Positions 1 to 6,075 of a stretch of DNA of 8,194 nt are shown piece by piece. The DNA lies in NCBI GenBank assembly GCA_937888735.1, contig CALASN010000065.1, positions 1-8,194 of the forward strand, in the 5' to 3' direction. The DNA is from UBA5499 sp002426275 (GTDB taxonomy: Bacteria; Bacillota; DTU084). The notes beneath the pieces are model-generated. The model was given only the letters and a program-made list of their open reading frames with translations. It did not search any database and was not told the DNA's origin. Within the stretch, counting starts at the first letter, position 1. Each line of letters begins with the position of its first letter. The position numbers and the translations under genes were made by a program.

Positions 1-16
1 CCCCGGATCTAAACCC

Positions 17-36
17 AAAAGGAATGTCTCTCCTTT
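17..36 (-). terminator. Possible weak terminator after the porin gene
   Basis: On the minus strand AAAGGA (31-36) can pair with TCCTTT (18-23) across a seven-base loop GAGACAT. The hairpin overlaps the porin stop codon. The stem is short and AT-rich, and the following TGGGTTT is a poor U-tract, so this is only a candidate. The window ends 16 bases later. Confidence 0.22.
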
Positions 37-2236
37 AGAAGGCATAGAACAGATCCACACAGATGCGGTCTGTAGTTTGTGATTCAGCCAAGAGCGCGCC
101 CGTCAAATCCGCATTGGTGGCCAAGTTGTCATAGAAAACGCGGAATTTAGCGCCGGCCACTCCTGTACCCCAGCCCAATGTGAGGTAACGATCCTTGCTG
201 GAATCAAGATTCAAGTCGTCGCTGCCCTCGATCAGGCGCCAGCTGCCATAGAAACCCGACGTCTGGGAGATGGGTCTTTCCACCAAGATTGCCCGCTCCG
301 TACGATTGCCAATCACATCGTCCGTTTCCAGGCTCTTAGCTTTTTCAAAATCGAAGCTCGCGGTTACCGTATACTGGGGCAGAGCAAAGTTTGCCAGATT
401 GAAAGTATACTTCAGGCCCGCGCCGAGCGTGGCTTCTCTTGCCAGAAGGTCATATTTGAGACCGCCTGTGGCCAGCATCTCGGGAATGATCCTGTAATTA
501 GCAGCGCCTCCGACGGCAAAATGCTGTTCGTCCTTATCCCAGACCAGAGCCAATTGATCTTTCAACTCCTGCCGTGCGCTGGGAAAACTCTCCTCGTCAA
601 AATCACCTTCCCAGTTGCTGCCCCCGCTGAGTCCTTGGGCAAAGAGAGTCAGATCCAGCTTTTCCACAGGCCTAATCCCCGAGAGCACAGCGTTAAGATA
701 AGCTTTGTTCACGTTCTTCTCGGCGTCTAGACTGCCGTAACGATTAGCTAAGCCCAGCGTTACGTCTAAAGGATATTGCCTAAGGGAAAAGAGACGATTG
801 GCGCTGGCTCTGAAGATCATGTGCGAGTGGTCAGCGCCTGCGTCCACAGTCGTCTGCAGTTTATAACTGGCGTCAAGATCAATTTCATACGGCAAGACAA
901 CGCCGCCCGTAAATTCCTGCGTATGAATCTCCGCATCAGCGTACTGCTGCGTGCGGGAAATGAACGATATGGGAGCTGCGCTTACCAAAAGTCCCAACTC
1001 GCGATAGTTATGCAAGGCGGGAGAACCTAATTGCCCGGTGTAGAGGTCTCCCAACAGAATGCTGTTTGCGTACGCTCCAACCTCTGAGCCCAGCGACAGG
1101 TAGGAAACGCCCACTTGATACTTATCCAGTTGCGCCAGACCGTTGAGGCGCAGGGAACGTGGCAGACCATTGTCTGAGCCGGCGACGAAACCTGCGATAT
1201 CGCCCGCCAAATTGGCCTTGGGATCCGGTTTGACATTTAACCCCAGATCGAAGCCAAGAGCCAGATTTGGTCCTGTAATGAAGACATCTTTCGCGCCTAA
1301 GGAAGACCAATTATTGGTAGCATCGGGATTGATCCAAAAACTCGGCGCGTCGTATGTATTGACTCCTTCCGAAACCAGACGCGTAGCGATGGAGTAATTA
1401 TATCTGTTGAGTCTCTCCTCTATTGCGCTGAGACGGAGATCATGTTCCTCCACCGTCTCTTCCAATTGCCCAATCCGCTTTTCGTGATCTGTTACCGTAT
1501 TGTTCAGTTTTGAAATCTCTCCGGAGTTAGCGGCAAATTTGCGATCGTATTCGTCAAACCTTTGCTGAAAGACGGCTAGATAGTTTGTAGAGTCGCCGCT
1601 GGCTACGGGCCGTTTGCTCAGCAGATCCACTTGTTTCTTTAGCTCATCCAGCGACGAACACTTGTCGGAAACTTTTTGCTGAAAAGCTGCATAGTCTTCT
1701 TCCAGAGCCGCGACCTTGCTCTCCAAATCAGTGACGCGAGTGTCCAACTTCTGACAGAGCGCCAGCAGTTTATTCGTGTCAACGCCCATCTCTCCCAGTT
1801 CCGGAGAGAGCTCCTCCGTAAGTTTCACAAAATCATCCAGAACCGCCTTAGCCTTATCCTGAGCGATTTTTTCCGCTTCCTCCCGGGAAATTAGTTCGCC
1901 GGAAGCCTGTTTTTCCGCCAGCAGCTTTTTGAAAGCTTCCTCAGCCGGATTAATTTGGTCTGCGTGATCGATTTTCACGTAATTTTCATCCAGTTGATCG
2001 ACGATTTGCTTCCAGAGCCGATTCACCGCCACTGCCATCTCATAGCGAGTGGCCGGTTCGTTTCCTCTGAAATTGCCATCGGGATAACCCAGCAGGACTC
2101 CTAGCTCAGCTAGGTTATCAATGCTGGCGGCAGCCCAATGTCCCTCTTTGACATCCGGAAAGGATCCCCCCACAGCCGGCACTGTTGCTGCAAGCAATGA
2201 GCCAACCAGAAGCACTGCTATAAATTTTTTCTGCAT
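35..2236 (-). CDS. OmpM-type outer-membrane porin with SLH domain and coiled coil
   Basis: This 733-residue protein begins with a signal peptide (MQKKF, then a hydrophobic stretch to about 24). One SLH domain follows (about 26-74: FPDVKEGHWAAASIDNLAEL, LLGYPDGNFRGNEPATRYEM). Next comes a long charged, heptad-like region (about 85-278), then a domain rich in alternating, aromatic strands (about 280-733) ending in phenylalanine (DLFYAF), as outer-membrane barrels do. In Negativicutes, OmpM-type proteins bind polyamine-modified peptidoglycan through SLH and form pores in the outer membrane, so tethering the two layers. At 733 residues it is clearly longer than the roughly 400-450 of classical OmpM, both in the coiled coil and in the barrel. 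Cysteines 161 and 193 lie in the coiled coil and could form disulfides. AGGAGG seven bases before ATG 2236 supports the start. It may be a separate unit from the lpt operon. A different SLH-porin subfamily is possible. Confidence 0.88.
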   Translation of the reverse strand: MQKKFIAVLLVGSLLAATVPAVGGSFPDVKEGHWAAASIDNLAELGVLLGYPDGNFRGNEPATRYEMAVAVNRLWKQIVDQLDENYVKIDHADQINPAEEAFKKLLAEKQASGELISREEAEKIAQDKAKAVLDDFVKLTEELSPELGEMGVDTNKLLALCQKLDTRVTDLESKVAALEEDYAAFQQKVSDKCSSLDELKKQVDLLSKRPVASGDSTNYLAVFQQRFDEYDRKFAANSGEISKLNNTVTDHEKRIGQLEETVEEHDLRLSAIEERLNRYNYSIATRLVSEGVNTYDAPSFWINPDATNNWSSLGAKDVFITGPNLALGFDLGLNVKPDPKANLAGDIAGFVAGSDNGLPRSLRLNGLAQLDKYQVGVSYLSLGSEVGAYANSILLGDLYTGQLGSPALHNYRELGLLVSAAPISFISRTQQYADAEIHTQEFTGGVVLPYEIDLDASYKLQTTVDAGADHSHMIFRASANRLFSLRQYPLDVTLGLANRYGSLDAEKNVNKAYLNAVLSGIRPVEKLDLTLFAQGLSGGSNWEGDFDEESFPSARQELKDQLALVWDKDEQHFAVGGAANYRIIPEMLATGGLKYDLLAREATLGAGLKYTFNLANFALPQYTVTASFDFEKAKSLETDDVIGNRTERAILVERPISQTSGFYGSWRLIEGSDDLNLDSSKDRYLTLGWGTGVAGAKFRVFYDNLATNADLTGALLAESQTTDRICVDLFYAF

Positions 2237-2374
2237 ACAACAACCTCCTCTTCTTTTATATGATCACACAACTCGGCCGCCGTACCAGTGAGTAACCACG
2301 TTTCCTCACCGCGCGGCTAACCAGAGCGAGCCATGTTTATACGTATTCTCTATTTTGTCCTAAAATCCTGCATT
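2237..2374 (-). promoter_or_regulatory. Leader between DUF3084 and the porin, with weak candidate promoter
   Basis: This 138-base gap is the longest in the window. A TATAAA at 2336-2341 (minus strand) with TTAGGA 16 bases upstream (2358-2363, three of six matches to TTGACA) is the best promoter candidate, and it is weak. It would give a leader of about 90 bases. The leader ends with a strong AGGAGG at 2244-2249, seven bases before ATG 2236. No convincing terminator follows the DUF3084 gene, so read-through from the lpt operon is also possible. Confidence 0.3.
2276..2317 (-). other. Stem-loop in the porin leader
   Basis: Two nested complementary pairs can form in the leader RNA: GCCGC (2276-2280) with GCGGC (2313-2317), and GTGAG (2288-2292) with CTCAC (2305-2309). 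They are separated by unequal internal loops of seven and three bases. No U-run follows, so it does not look like a terminator. It ends about 27 bases before the Shine-Dalgarno and could affect mRNA stability or translation of this probably abundant protein. Confidence 0.4.
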
Positions 2375-3664
2375 TTATTGGGAGATTTTCAGATTTAAGC
2401 GCAGTGGCAGCTTTGTTGTCCAGACATCCGACGCGGCTATCGCTTCCACGGTGACTACGTCTTCCGCGTCAGCTATCTCTTTCAGAGCAGTTTTATATGC
2501 GTCCAAAGAAAGATCTCCTACATTTCCTTCCGCGTCAGCTACCATCCCTCTGCTTATCGCCAGCTTATTGATGGAATACAGAAAGTCCATCAGCTCAAGC
2601 TGAATCTGTTCAAAACTGCTGCCGCCGTTGATCTGGCATGCGGCGATGGTTTGCCCTGCCGACCAGACCTTGTTTTTGGGCAAAATCTGAAAGTAGGTGA
2701 GCACCGGCTCCCCTTCCACCACATTGATCATGGAAATAAGCCGCACCACCACTTCATCGGAGATCTTCGCGATGATATCGCCGGCAGTGTCAAAGTTTCC
2801 TTCCAGCAATTTGATCGCGACGCCTTGTTTCCCTTCTACCCTAGCGCCGCGGGCGATTGCTACCTTATTTGCCTGAGTTAAGAAGGCGCTCAGATCGTTC
2901 TGGCTTTCCTTCCGGCCTTTTCTGCCGTCAATTACGGTGGCCAGAACGATTTCGTCCGCGCGGTAGACGACTCTGCCAAAGACCATGTTCTCCAGGCCGG
3001 TTTGTAATTGCGAACGCTCCTGATTCAGTTGCTGGATCTCCAGCTCCAAGGTTTTTTTGATTTTCAGCAGCTTATCCTTCTCCACGCCTAAGGACTTTAC
3101 TTGGCTGGCTAAGGGAGCTAATTGCGAGCGCAGACGCTCCGCTTTCCTTTGCGCGGCAGTGAGCTCCGCATTAGTCTTATTGTAGGCAAGCTCGATCTTT
3201 TGGTATTCGGCCTTAATCTGAACGTATTTGCCGCTGACTGCGTCTAGCTCCGCGTTTACTCGGTCCCGCTCCTGCTGTACCAGCAGCAGCTTGCCGCTGA
3301 GCTGCTGATACTCTTCGGTTTTTTTCTCAATGGAGCGGCTCAGCGCTTGAACCTGCTTGCTTTTTTGCGCCAAGTCCGCGCTGACAGTTGTCAGCCGGCT
3401 CTGACTGAACGCCAAAGACGCCTGCAGCTTCTTCATCCCGAATAAGGCTGTCCGCACGTCCTGCGAGACCATGGCAAGAATCGCTAAGGTGGCTGTGGAA
3501 ATTAAAATGCCTGTAATGATGGTGATGAGCACCGAAGTATGGCGAGGCCTGAGGCCAAAGAGGGAAAGACGTTTTTTGCCGATTCGTCTTCCCACCCTGT
3601 CCCCCCAAAAAGCCACAAGACCGCCTGTGGCCACTAACACCAAAACCAATATTATTCCGTACAT
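2375..3664 (-). CDS. DUF3084 family inner-membrane coiled-coil protein
   Basis: With the start at ATG 3664 the protein is 429 residues. It has a membrane span at about 3-20, a basic conserved linker (GDRVGRRIGKKRLSLFGLRP, 21-40), a second span at about 44-66, a long coiled coil rich in K/E/Q and leucine (about 75-225), and a C-terminal domain (about 232-429). This is the layout of the DUF3084 family, known from cyanobacteria and diderm Firmicutes and without an assigned function. The C-terminal domain appears to hold two related units of about 95 residues (see findings). Two spans put the coiled coil and the N-terminus on the same side. I cannot settle the side from sequence, although the basic linker between the spans would favour a cytoplasmic loop and a periplasmic coiled coil. 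The open frame runs on to 3739, but GGAGGT six bases before 3664 and the family N-terminus choose the shorter form. It follows the permease by four bases, so a role in envelope assembly is inferred from context only. Confidence 0.87.
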   Translation of the reverse strand: MYGIILVLVLVATGGLVAFWGDRVGRRIGKKRLSLFGLRPRHTSVLITIITGILISTATLAILAMVSQDVRTALFGMKKLQASLAFSQSRLTTVSADLAQKSKQVQALSRSIEKKTEEYQQLSGKLLLVQQERDRVNAELDAVSGKYVQIKAEYQKIELAYNKTNAELTAAQRKAERLRSQLAPLASQVKSLGVEKDKLLKIKKTLELEIQQLNQERSQLQTGLENMVFGRVVYRADEIVLATVIDGRKGRKESQNDLSAFLTQANKVAIARGARVEGKQGVAIKLLEGNFDTAGDIIAKISDEVVVRLISMINVVEGEPVLTYFQILPKNKVWSAGQTIAACQINGGSSFEQIQLELMDFLYSINKLAISRGMVADAEGNVGDLSLDAYKTALKEIADAEDVVTVEAIAASDVWTTKLPLRLNLKISQ

Positions 3665-3668
3665 CGGT

Positions 3669-4784
3669 TTACCTCCCACTCTCCCAAAACAGATAAATCC
3701 CCCAACCGCCCAGCAAAATATTCTCCAACCACGCTCCAAGCGCAGCGGGAAGCTGACCTCCCTCGCCTAGAGCAGAACCAAGGCTGAGAATCAGATAATA
3801 AACGAAAATAATCACCACTGAGAGTCCAAAACCTTTAGATGAAGCTGAACGATGAGGCTGAATTCCCAGGGGCGCGCCTACTAAGGCAAAGATCAAACAA
3901 GCCAGCGGAATTGCCATTTTTTGGTGCCAGAGAACCTCTAATTTTCTGGCGTCTTCACCTTGCTGTCGGAGAAAAGCGATTTGACTTTTCAGTTCCCCCC
4001 AGCTCATCTCCTCCGGGGTCTTTTGCTGGCCTGCGATTTGACTGGGATTTGCAGACAAGCGCAGCGGCTGACGCACGGAATTAAAGCTGGCGGTCACCAC
4101 TCGTCCGTCCTCTAAATATTCATATGCCTCTCCGTCGGAATAATACCAAGCCCCGCTGTCCCACCTGATCCGGCTAGTTTTAATTGTGCGCGTGAGCTTG
4201 CCAGCGCTGAACTCCTGCACAACCGCCTCTTTCATTACCCGCCGCGCGCCGTCATATACCTTGGCGTATAACAGCCGGCTCAACTGCCCGTCTTTAAAAT
4301 CGCGCAGGATCACATTCTCCAGCAGTCGGCTTTCCGTCTGTTCTTCCCGTGAGAGAATTTGGCTGCGCAGAAGATTGGCTTTGGGCACGATCATCTCTCC
4401 CAGAATGAAACTCGTACAGCTTAAAGTCAAGCCCAGCCAAAGCATAGGCGCCGCGATTCGCTGCCTGCTCACTCCCCCTGCTTCCATGGCCACAATTTCG
4501 CTGCTGCCGGACAGACGGCTTAAAGTGAGCAGCACCGCCATTAGAGTGGCCATGGGGAGAACATAGTAGAGAATCTGAGGCAAATTCAATAACAACAGCA
4601 GGCTTAAGGCGCCGGCGCCCAGCTGCAGCTGATTGCCAAGCTTGGCAAGCTGCAGGAGATCCGTTCCCACATAGAGGCTGGCAAATGCAACCAAGGCAAA
4701 GCAAAACGGACCCGCCAGCTCTTGATAAAGATAGCGCGTAATGATCTGCAGTTTGCCTTTCTGTTGCCAGTTCTTTGTGAACAT
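3669..4784 (-). CDS. LptF/LptG-family permease (YjgP/YjgQ)
   Basis: This 371-residue membrane protein has the LptF/LptG layout. Hydrophobic spans lie near 25-45, 58-88 and 112-134, a polar periplasmic beta domain at about 135-265, and three more spans near 290-308, 318-338 and 346-366. The coupling-helix region LSRLSGSSEIVAMEAGGVS (88-106) is highly characteristic, as are the PQILYYVLPMATLMAV segment and VGAPLGI (302-308). Together with LptB it forms the inner-membrane extractor of lipopolysaccharide. Only one such gene is present, whereas proteobacteria use an LptF-LptG pair; it may work as a homodimer or have a partner elsewhere, so I give no F or G symbol. ATG 4784 has only a weak GGAT upstream, and the true N-terminus could be nearer the conserved IITRYLYQEL at 14-23. 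Its TAA stop lies within the Shine-Dalgarno of the DUF3084 gene, which starts four bases later. Confidence 0.93.
   Translation of the reverse strand: MFTKNWQQKGKLQIITRYLYQELAGPFCFALVAFASLYVGTDLLQLAKLGNQLQLGAGALSLLLLLNLPQILYYVLPMATLMAVLLTLSRLSGSSEIVAMEAGGVSRQRIAAPMLWLGLTLSCTSFILGEMIVPKANLLRSQILSREEQTESRLLENVILRDFKDGQLSRLLYAKVYDGARRVMKEAVVQEFSAGKLTRTIKTSRIRWDSGAWYYSDGEAYEYLEDGRVVTASFNSVRQPLRLSANPSQIAGQQKTPEEMSWGELKSQIAFLRQQGEDARKLEVLWHQKMAIPLACLIFALVGAPLGIQPHRSASSKGFGLSVVIIFVYYLILSLGSALGEGGQLPAALGAWLENILLGGWGIYLFWESGR
3671..3676 (-). promoter_or_regulatory. Ribosome binding site of the DUF3084 gene
   Basis: GGAGGT on the minus strand lies six bases before ATG 3664. Its final T is also the first base of the permease stop codon TAA (3669-3671), so the two genes are tightly coupled. 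The site decides in favour of ATG 3664 over the upstream in-frame ATG at 3739. Confidence 0.8.
4623..4655. repeat. Bulged inverted repeat inside the LptF/LptG gene
   Basis: TTGCCAAG (4633-4640) directly abuts its reverse complement CTTGGCAA (4641-4648). CTGCAGC (4623-4629) and GCTGCAG (4649-4655) extend the symmetry outward. The only break is the three bases TGA at 4630-4632. This gives 15 pairs per arm with a three-base bulge. It encodes LQLAKLGNQLQL of the permease, so the bulge is one codon long and the frame is kept. Confidence 0.9.
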
Positions 4785-4806
4785 CTTGATCCGTCTTTCT
4801 GCGAAG

Positions 4807-5523
4807 TTAAAAATGAAAACTGTCTCCCAGGTAATACCTGCGCGCGATGGGATCCGCCGCTAATTCGGCCGCGGTTCCAGAGGTGAGGATTTTGCCATTA
4901 TGCATGATATACGCCCGGTCTACAATGGAGAGAGTTTCACGCACATTATGATCCGTAATCAGAACGCCAATACCGTTCCGCTTCAATTTTATGATCAATT
5001 CCTGGATGGCGGCCACAGCGATTGGGTCTACACCGGAGAAAGGTTCGTCTAAAAGCAAATAGCCAGGCTGCAGCGCCAAAGCCCGGGCGATTTCCGTACG
5101 CCTGCGTTCGCCGCCTGAGAGCTGATAACCTCTTTGGTCTTTAAGGTCGGTCAGGTCGAAATCACGCAGCAACTGTTCCAGCCGCTGTTTTTGCTCTTGG
5201 GTCGAAAGCTCGGTCAGCTGCAGAATTGCCAAAATGTTTTCCGCCACTGTGAGCTTGCGAAAGACGGAGGCTTCCTGGGCCAAATAGCCGATGCCCAGCC
5301 TCGCTCGCTCCCACAGGGGAAGGGCGGTTACTTCGGCATTGTCAATCGAAACCTGACCGCGGTCCGCCCTCTCTAGGCCCACGATCAGATAAAAGGTCGT
5401 GGTTTTGCCGGCGCCGTTTGAGCCTAACAAGCCGGTCACCTCGCCGCGTCCCACCGTCAAGTCTACCCCTGAGACGACTTGCCTGCCAGAGAAGGTTTTC
5501 ACAAGTCCCTGGGCTTGGATCAT
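4807..5523 (-). CDS. lptB: LptB, LPS export ABC transporter ATPase
   Basis: This 238-residue ABC ATPase has every expected motif: Walker A GSNGAGKTT (34-42), Q-loop glutamine at 83, signature LSGGE followed by RRRTEIARAL (135-149), Walker B YLLLDEP (155-161) and switch histidine 192 in ITDHNVRET. The FSGVDPIAV after Walker B and the C-terminal YYLGDSFHF are typical of LptB rather than of LivF-type amino-acid transporters, and the length matches LptB (about 240). It hydrolyses ATP on the cytoplasmic face to drive extraction of lipopolysaccharide by the LptF/LptG permease, whose gene begins 22 bases downstream. A GAGG about ten bases before ATG 5523 can serve as ribosome binding site. The ATG would overlap the restored lptA stop as ATGA. 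In the sequence as given, translation of lptA stops 51 bases earlier, across a strong hairpin, which could weaken coupling. Confidence 0.97.
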   Translation of the reverse strand: MIQAQGLVKTFSGRQVVSGVDLTVGRGEVTGLLGSNGAGKTTTFYLIVGLERADRGQVSIDNAEVTALPLWERARLGIGYLAQEASVFRKLTVAENILAILQLTELSTQEQKQRLEQLLRDFDLTDLKDQRGYQLSGGERRRTEIARALALQPGYLLLDEPFSGVDPIAVAAIQELIIKLKRNGIGVLITDHNVRETLSIVDRAYIMHNGKILTSGTAAELAADPIARRYYLGDSFHF

Positions 5524-5597
5524 TTTTCGCTTGCCTCAATTTCCGCGGCTGCTTTTTCCACCAATATTTTCTCTTCAGGCGACAACAGCAGCGTTAT
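5520..5597 (-). pseudogene. Out-of-frame C-terminal tail of lptA
   Basis: In the +1 frame relative to the lptA open frame, codons from ATA 5597 to AAA 5523 encode ITLLLSPEEKILVEKA, then AAEIEASEK, then TGA at 5520-5522. This resembles the last strand and charged helix of LptA proteins (compare 'GDKITYLV' in the E. coli protein). The TGA makes an ATGA overlap with the lptB start, a common arrangement for coupled genes. Deleting one base, or adding two, just after GAC 5599-5601 would rejoin it to lptA. It is a broken gene end if the sequence is correct. Confidence 0.6.
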
Positions 5598-5631
5598 TGT
5601 CGCCTGAAGAGAAAATATTGGTGGAAAAAGC
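5551..5631. repeat. Perfect 35-bp inverted repeat with 11-base loop at the lptA-lptB junction
   Basis: Arms 5551-5585 and 5597-5631 are exact reverse complements over all 35 bases, including the shared core CAATATTTTCTCTTCAGGCG and its complement. The loop is CAGCAGCGTTA (5586-5596). Outside the arms, two pairs flanked by wobbles (5548-5549 with 5633-5634) could lengthen the stem in RNA. The right arm lies in the lptA frame around AAFSTNIFSSGD. The left arm holds the shifted-frame SPEEKILVEKA. The stem is mixed in composition and no U-tract follows it, so it does not look like an intrinsic terminator. The lptB Shine-Dalgarno (GAGG near 5534-5537) lies just outside the stem. Confidence 0.97.
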
Positions 5632-6075
5632 GGCTCTGGTGAGCGAAGGATTTTCAGTCAGCACAATCTGCTGGCGCTCTCCTTGTGCCGAGCCGGCCGC
5701 AGCTTTCAGTTCTCCGCGCTGGATCGCAACCGAGCCCGTGGCCTCAAAACGCTCCTTCCCAGGCCAGAATTTCAGCTGTTGGCAGGTGAGAATCATGGGT
5801 TCCTCAGTCTTTTGGACAACTGTCACCTGGCCCTTAACCAGGACCTGGTCTGCCTTTTGGTCCCAGCTGGCAAACTGTCCTTTAAGTTCCCAGGAGCCAT
5901 AGTTAACTTGCACGGGATCGCTTGCGCCATAGCAATTTGTGATATTCTCCGTGAGAGAATGCTCCATTCTTTCGGCTTTAATAGTGATTTTCGGCGCAGC
6001 TGCCTGCGACCAAGGAAGAAACAGCAAAAGACAGCCTACGGCGATGATCGCCGTCCAGTTCCTGACGTTGCCCAT
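5575..6075 (-). CDS. lptA: LptA/OstA periplasmic LPS bridge protein, C-terminus probably frameshifted
   Basis: The 166-residue frame opens with a signal peptide (hydrophobic residues about 8-22, likely cleaved after SQAAA near 27). It continues with an OstA/LptA domain: ITIKAERMEHSLTEN (30-44), ASWDQKADQVLVKGQVTVVQ (69-88), KFWPGKERFEATGSVAI (102-118) and QIVLTENPSLTR (136-147). LptA forms the periplasmic bridge that carries lipopolysaccharide from LptC to the outer-membrane LptD. The end is odd. After SSGD (156-159) the frame reads NNAAVVA and stops inside a perfect inverted repeat. The +1 frame from 5597 reads ITLLLSPEEKILVEKA, matching the expected 'GD-x-I' strand of LptA, and runs about 25 residues to a TGA at 5520-5522 that overlaps the lptB ATG. 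The intact gene was therefore probably 5520-6075, about 185 residues. A sequencing error would give the same picture. The start at 6075 is needed for the signal peptide, although it lies within lptC. Confidence 0.88.
   Translation of the reverse strand: MGNVRNWTAIIAVGCLLLFLPWSQAAAPKITIKAERMEHSLTENITNCYGASDPVQVNYGSWELKGQFASWDQKADQVLVKGQVTVVQKTEEPMILTCQQLKFWPGKERFEATGSVAIQRGELKAAAGSAQGERQQIVLTENPSLTRAAFSTNIFSSGDNNAAVVA

Noticed and set aside
2255..2260. TATAAA just upstream of the porin start as a promoter -10 box
   Set aside because: Transcription would begin at or within the Shine-Dalgarno, and no -35-like sequence lies at the right distance.
5551..5631. The inverted repeat as an intrinsic terminator or an insertion-sequence footprint
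   Set aside because: No U-tract follows on the transcribed strand, and there is no transposase or clear flanking duplication. Both arms look like lptA coding sequence.
5399..5902. Plus-strand open frame of 167 codons over the lptA-lptB junction
   Set aside because: It is antisense to lptB and lptA. It reads SPEEKILVEKA only because the palindrome gives the same bases on both strands. No ribosome binding site or family resemblance was seen.
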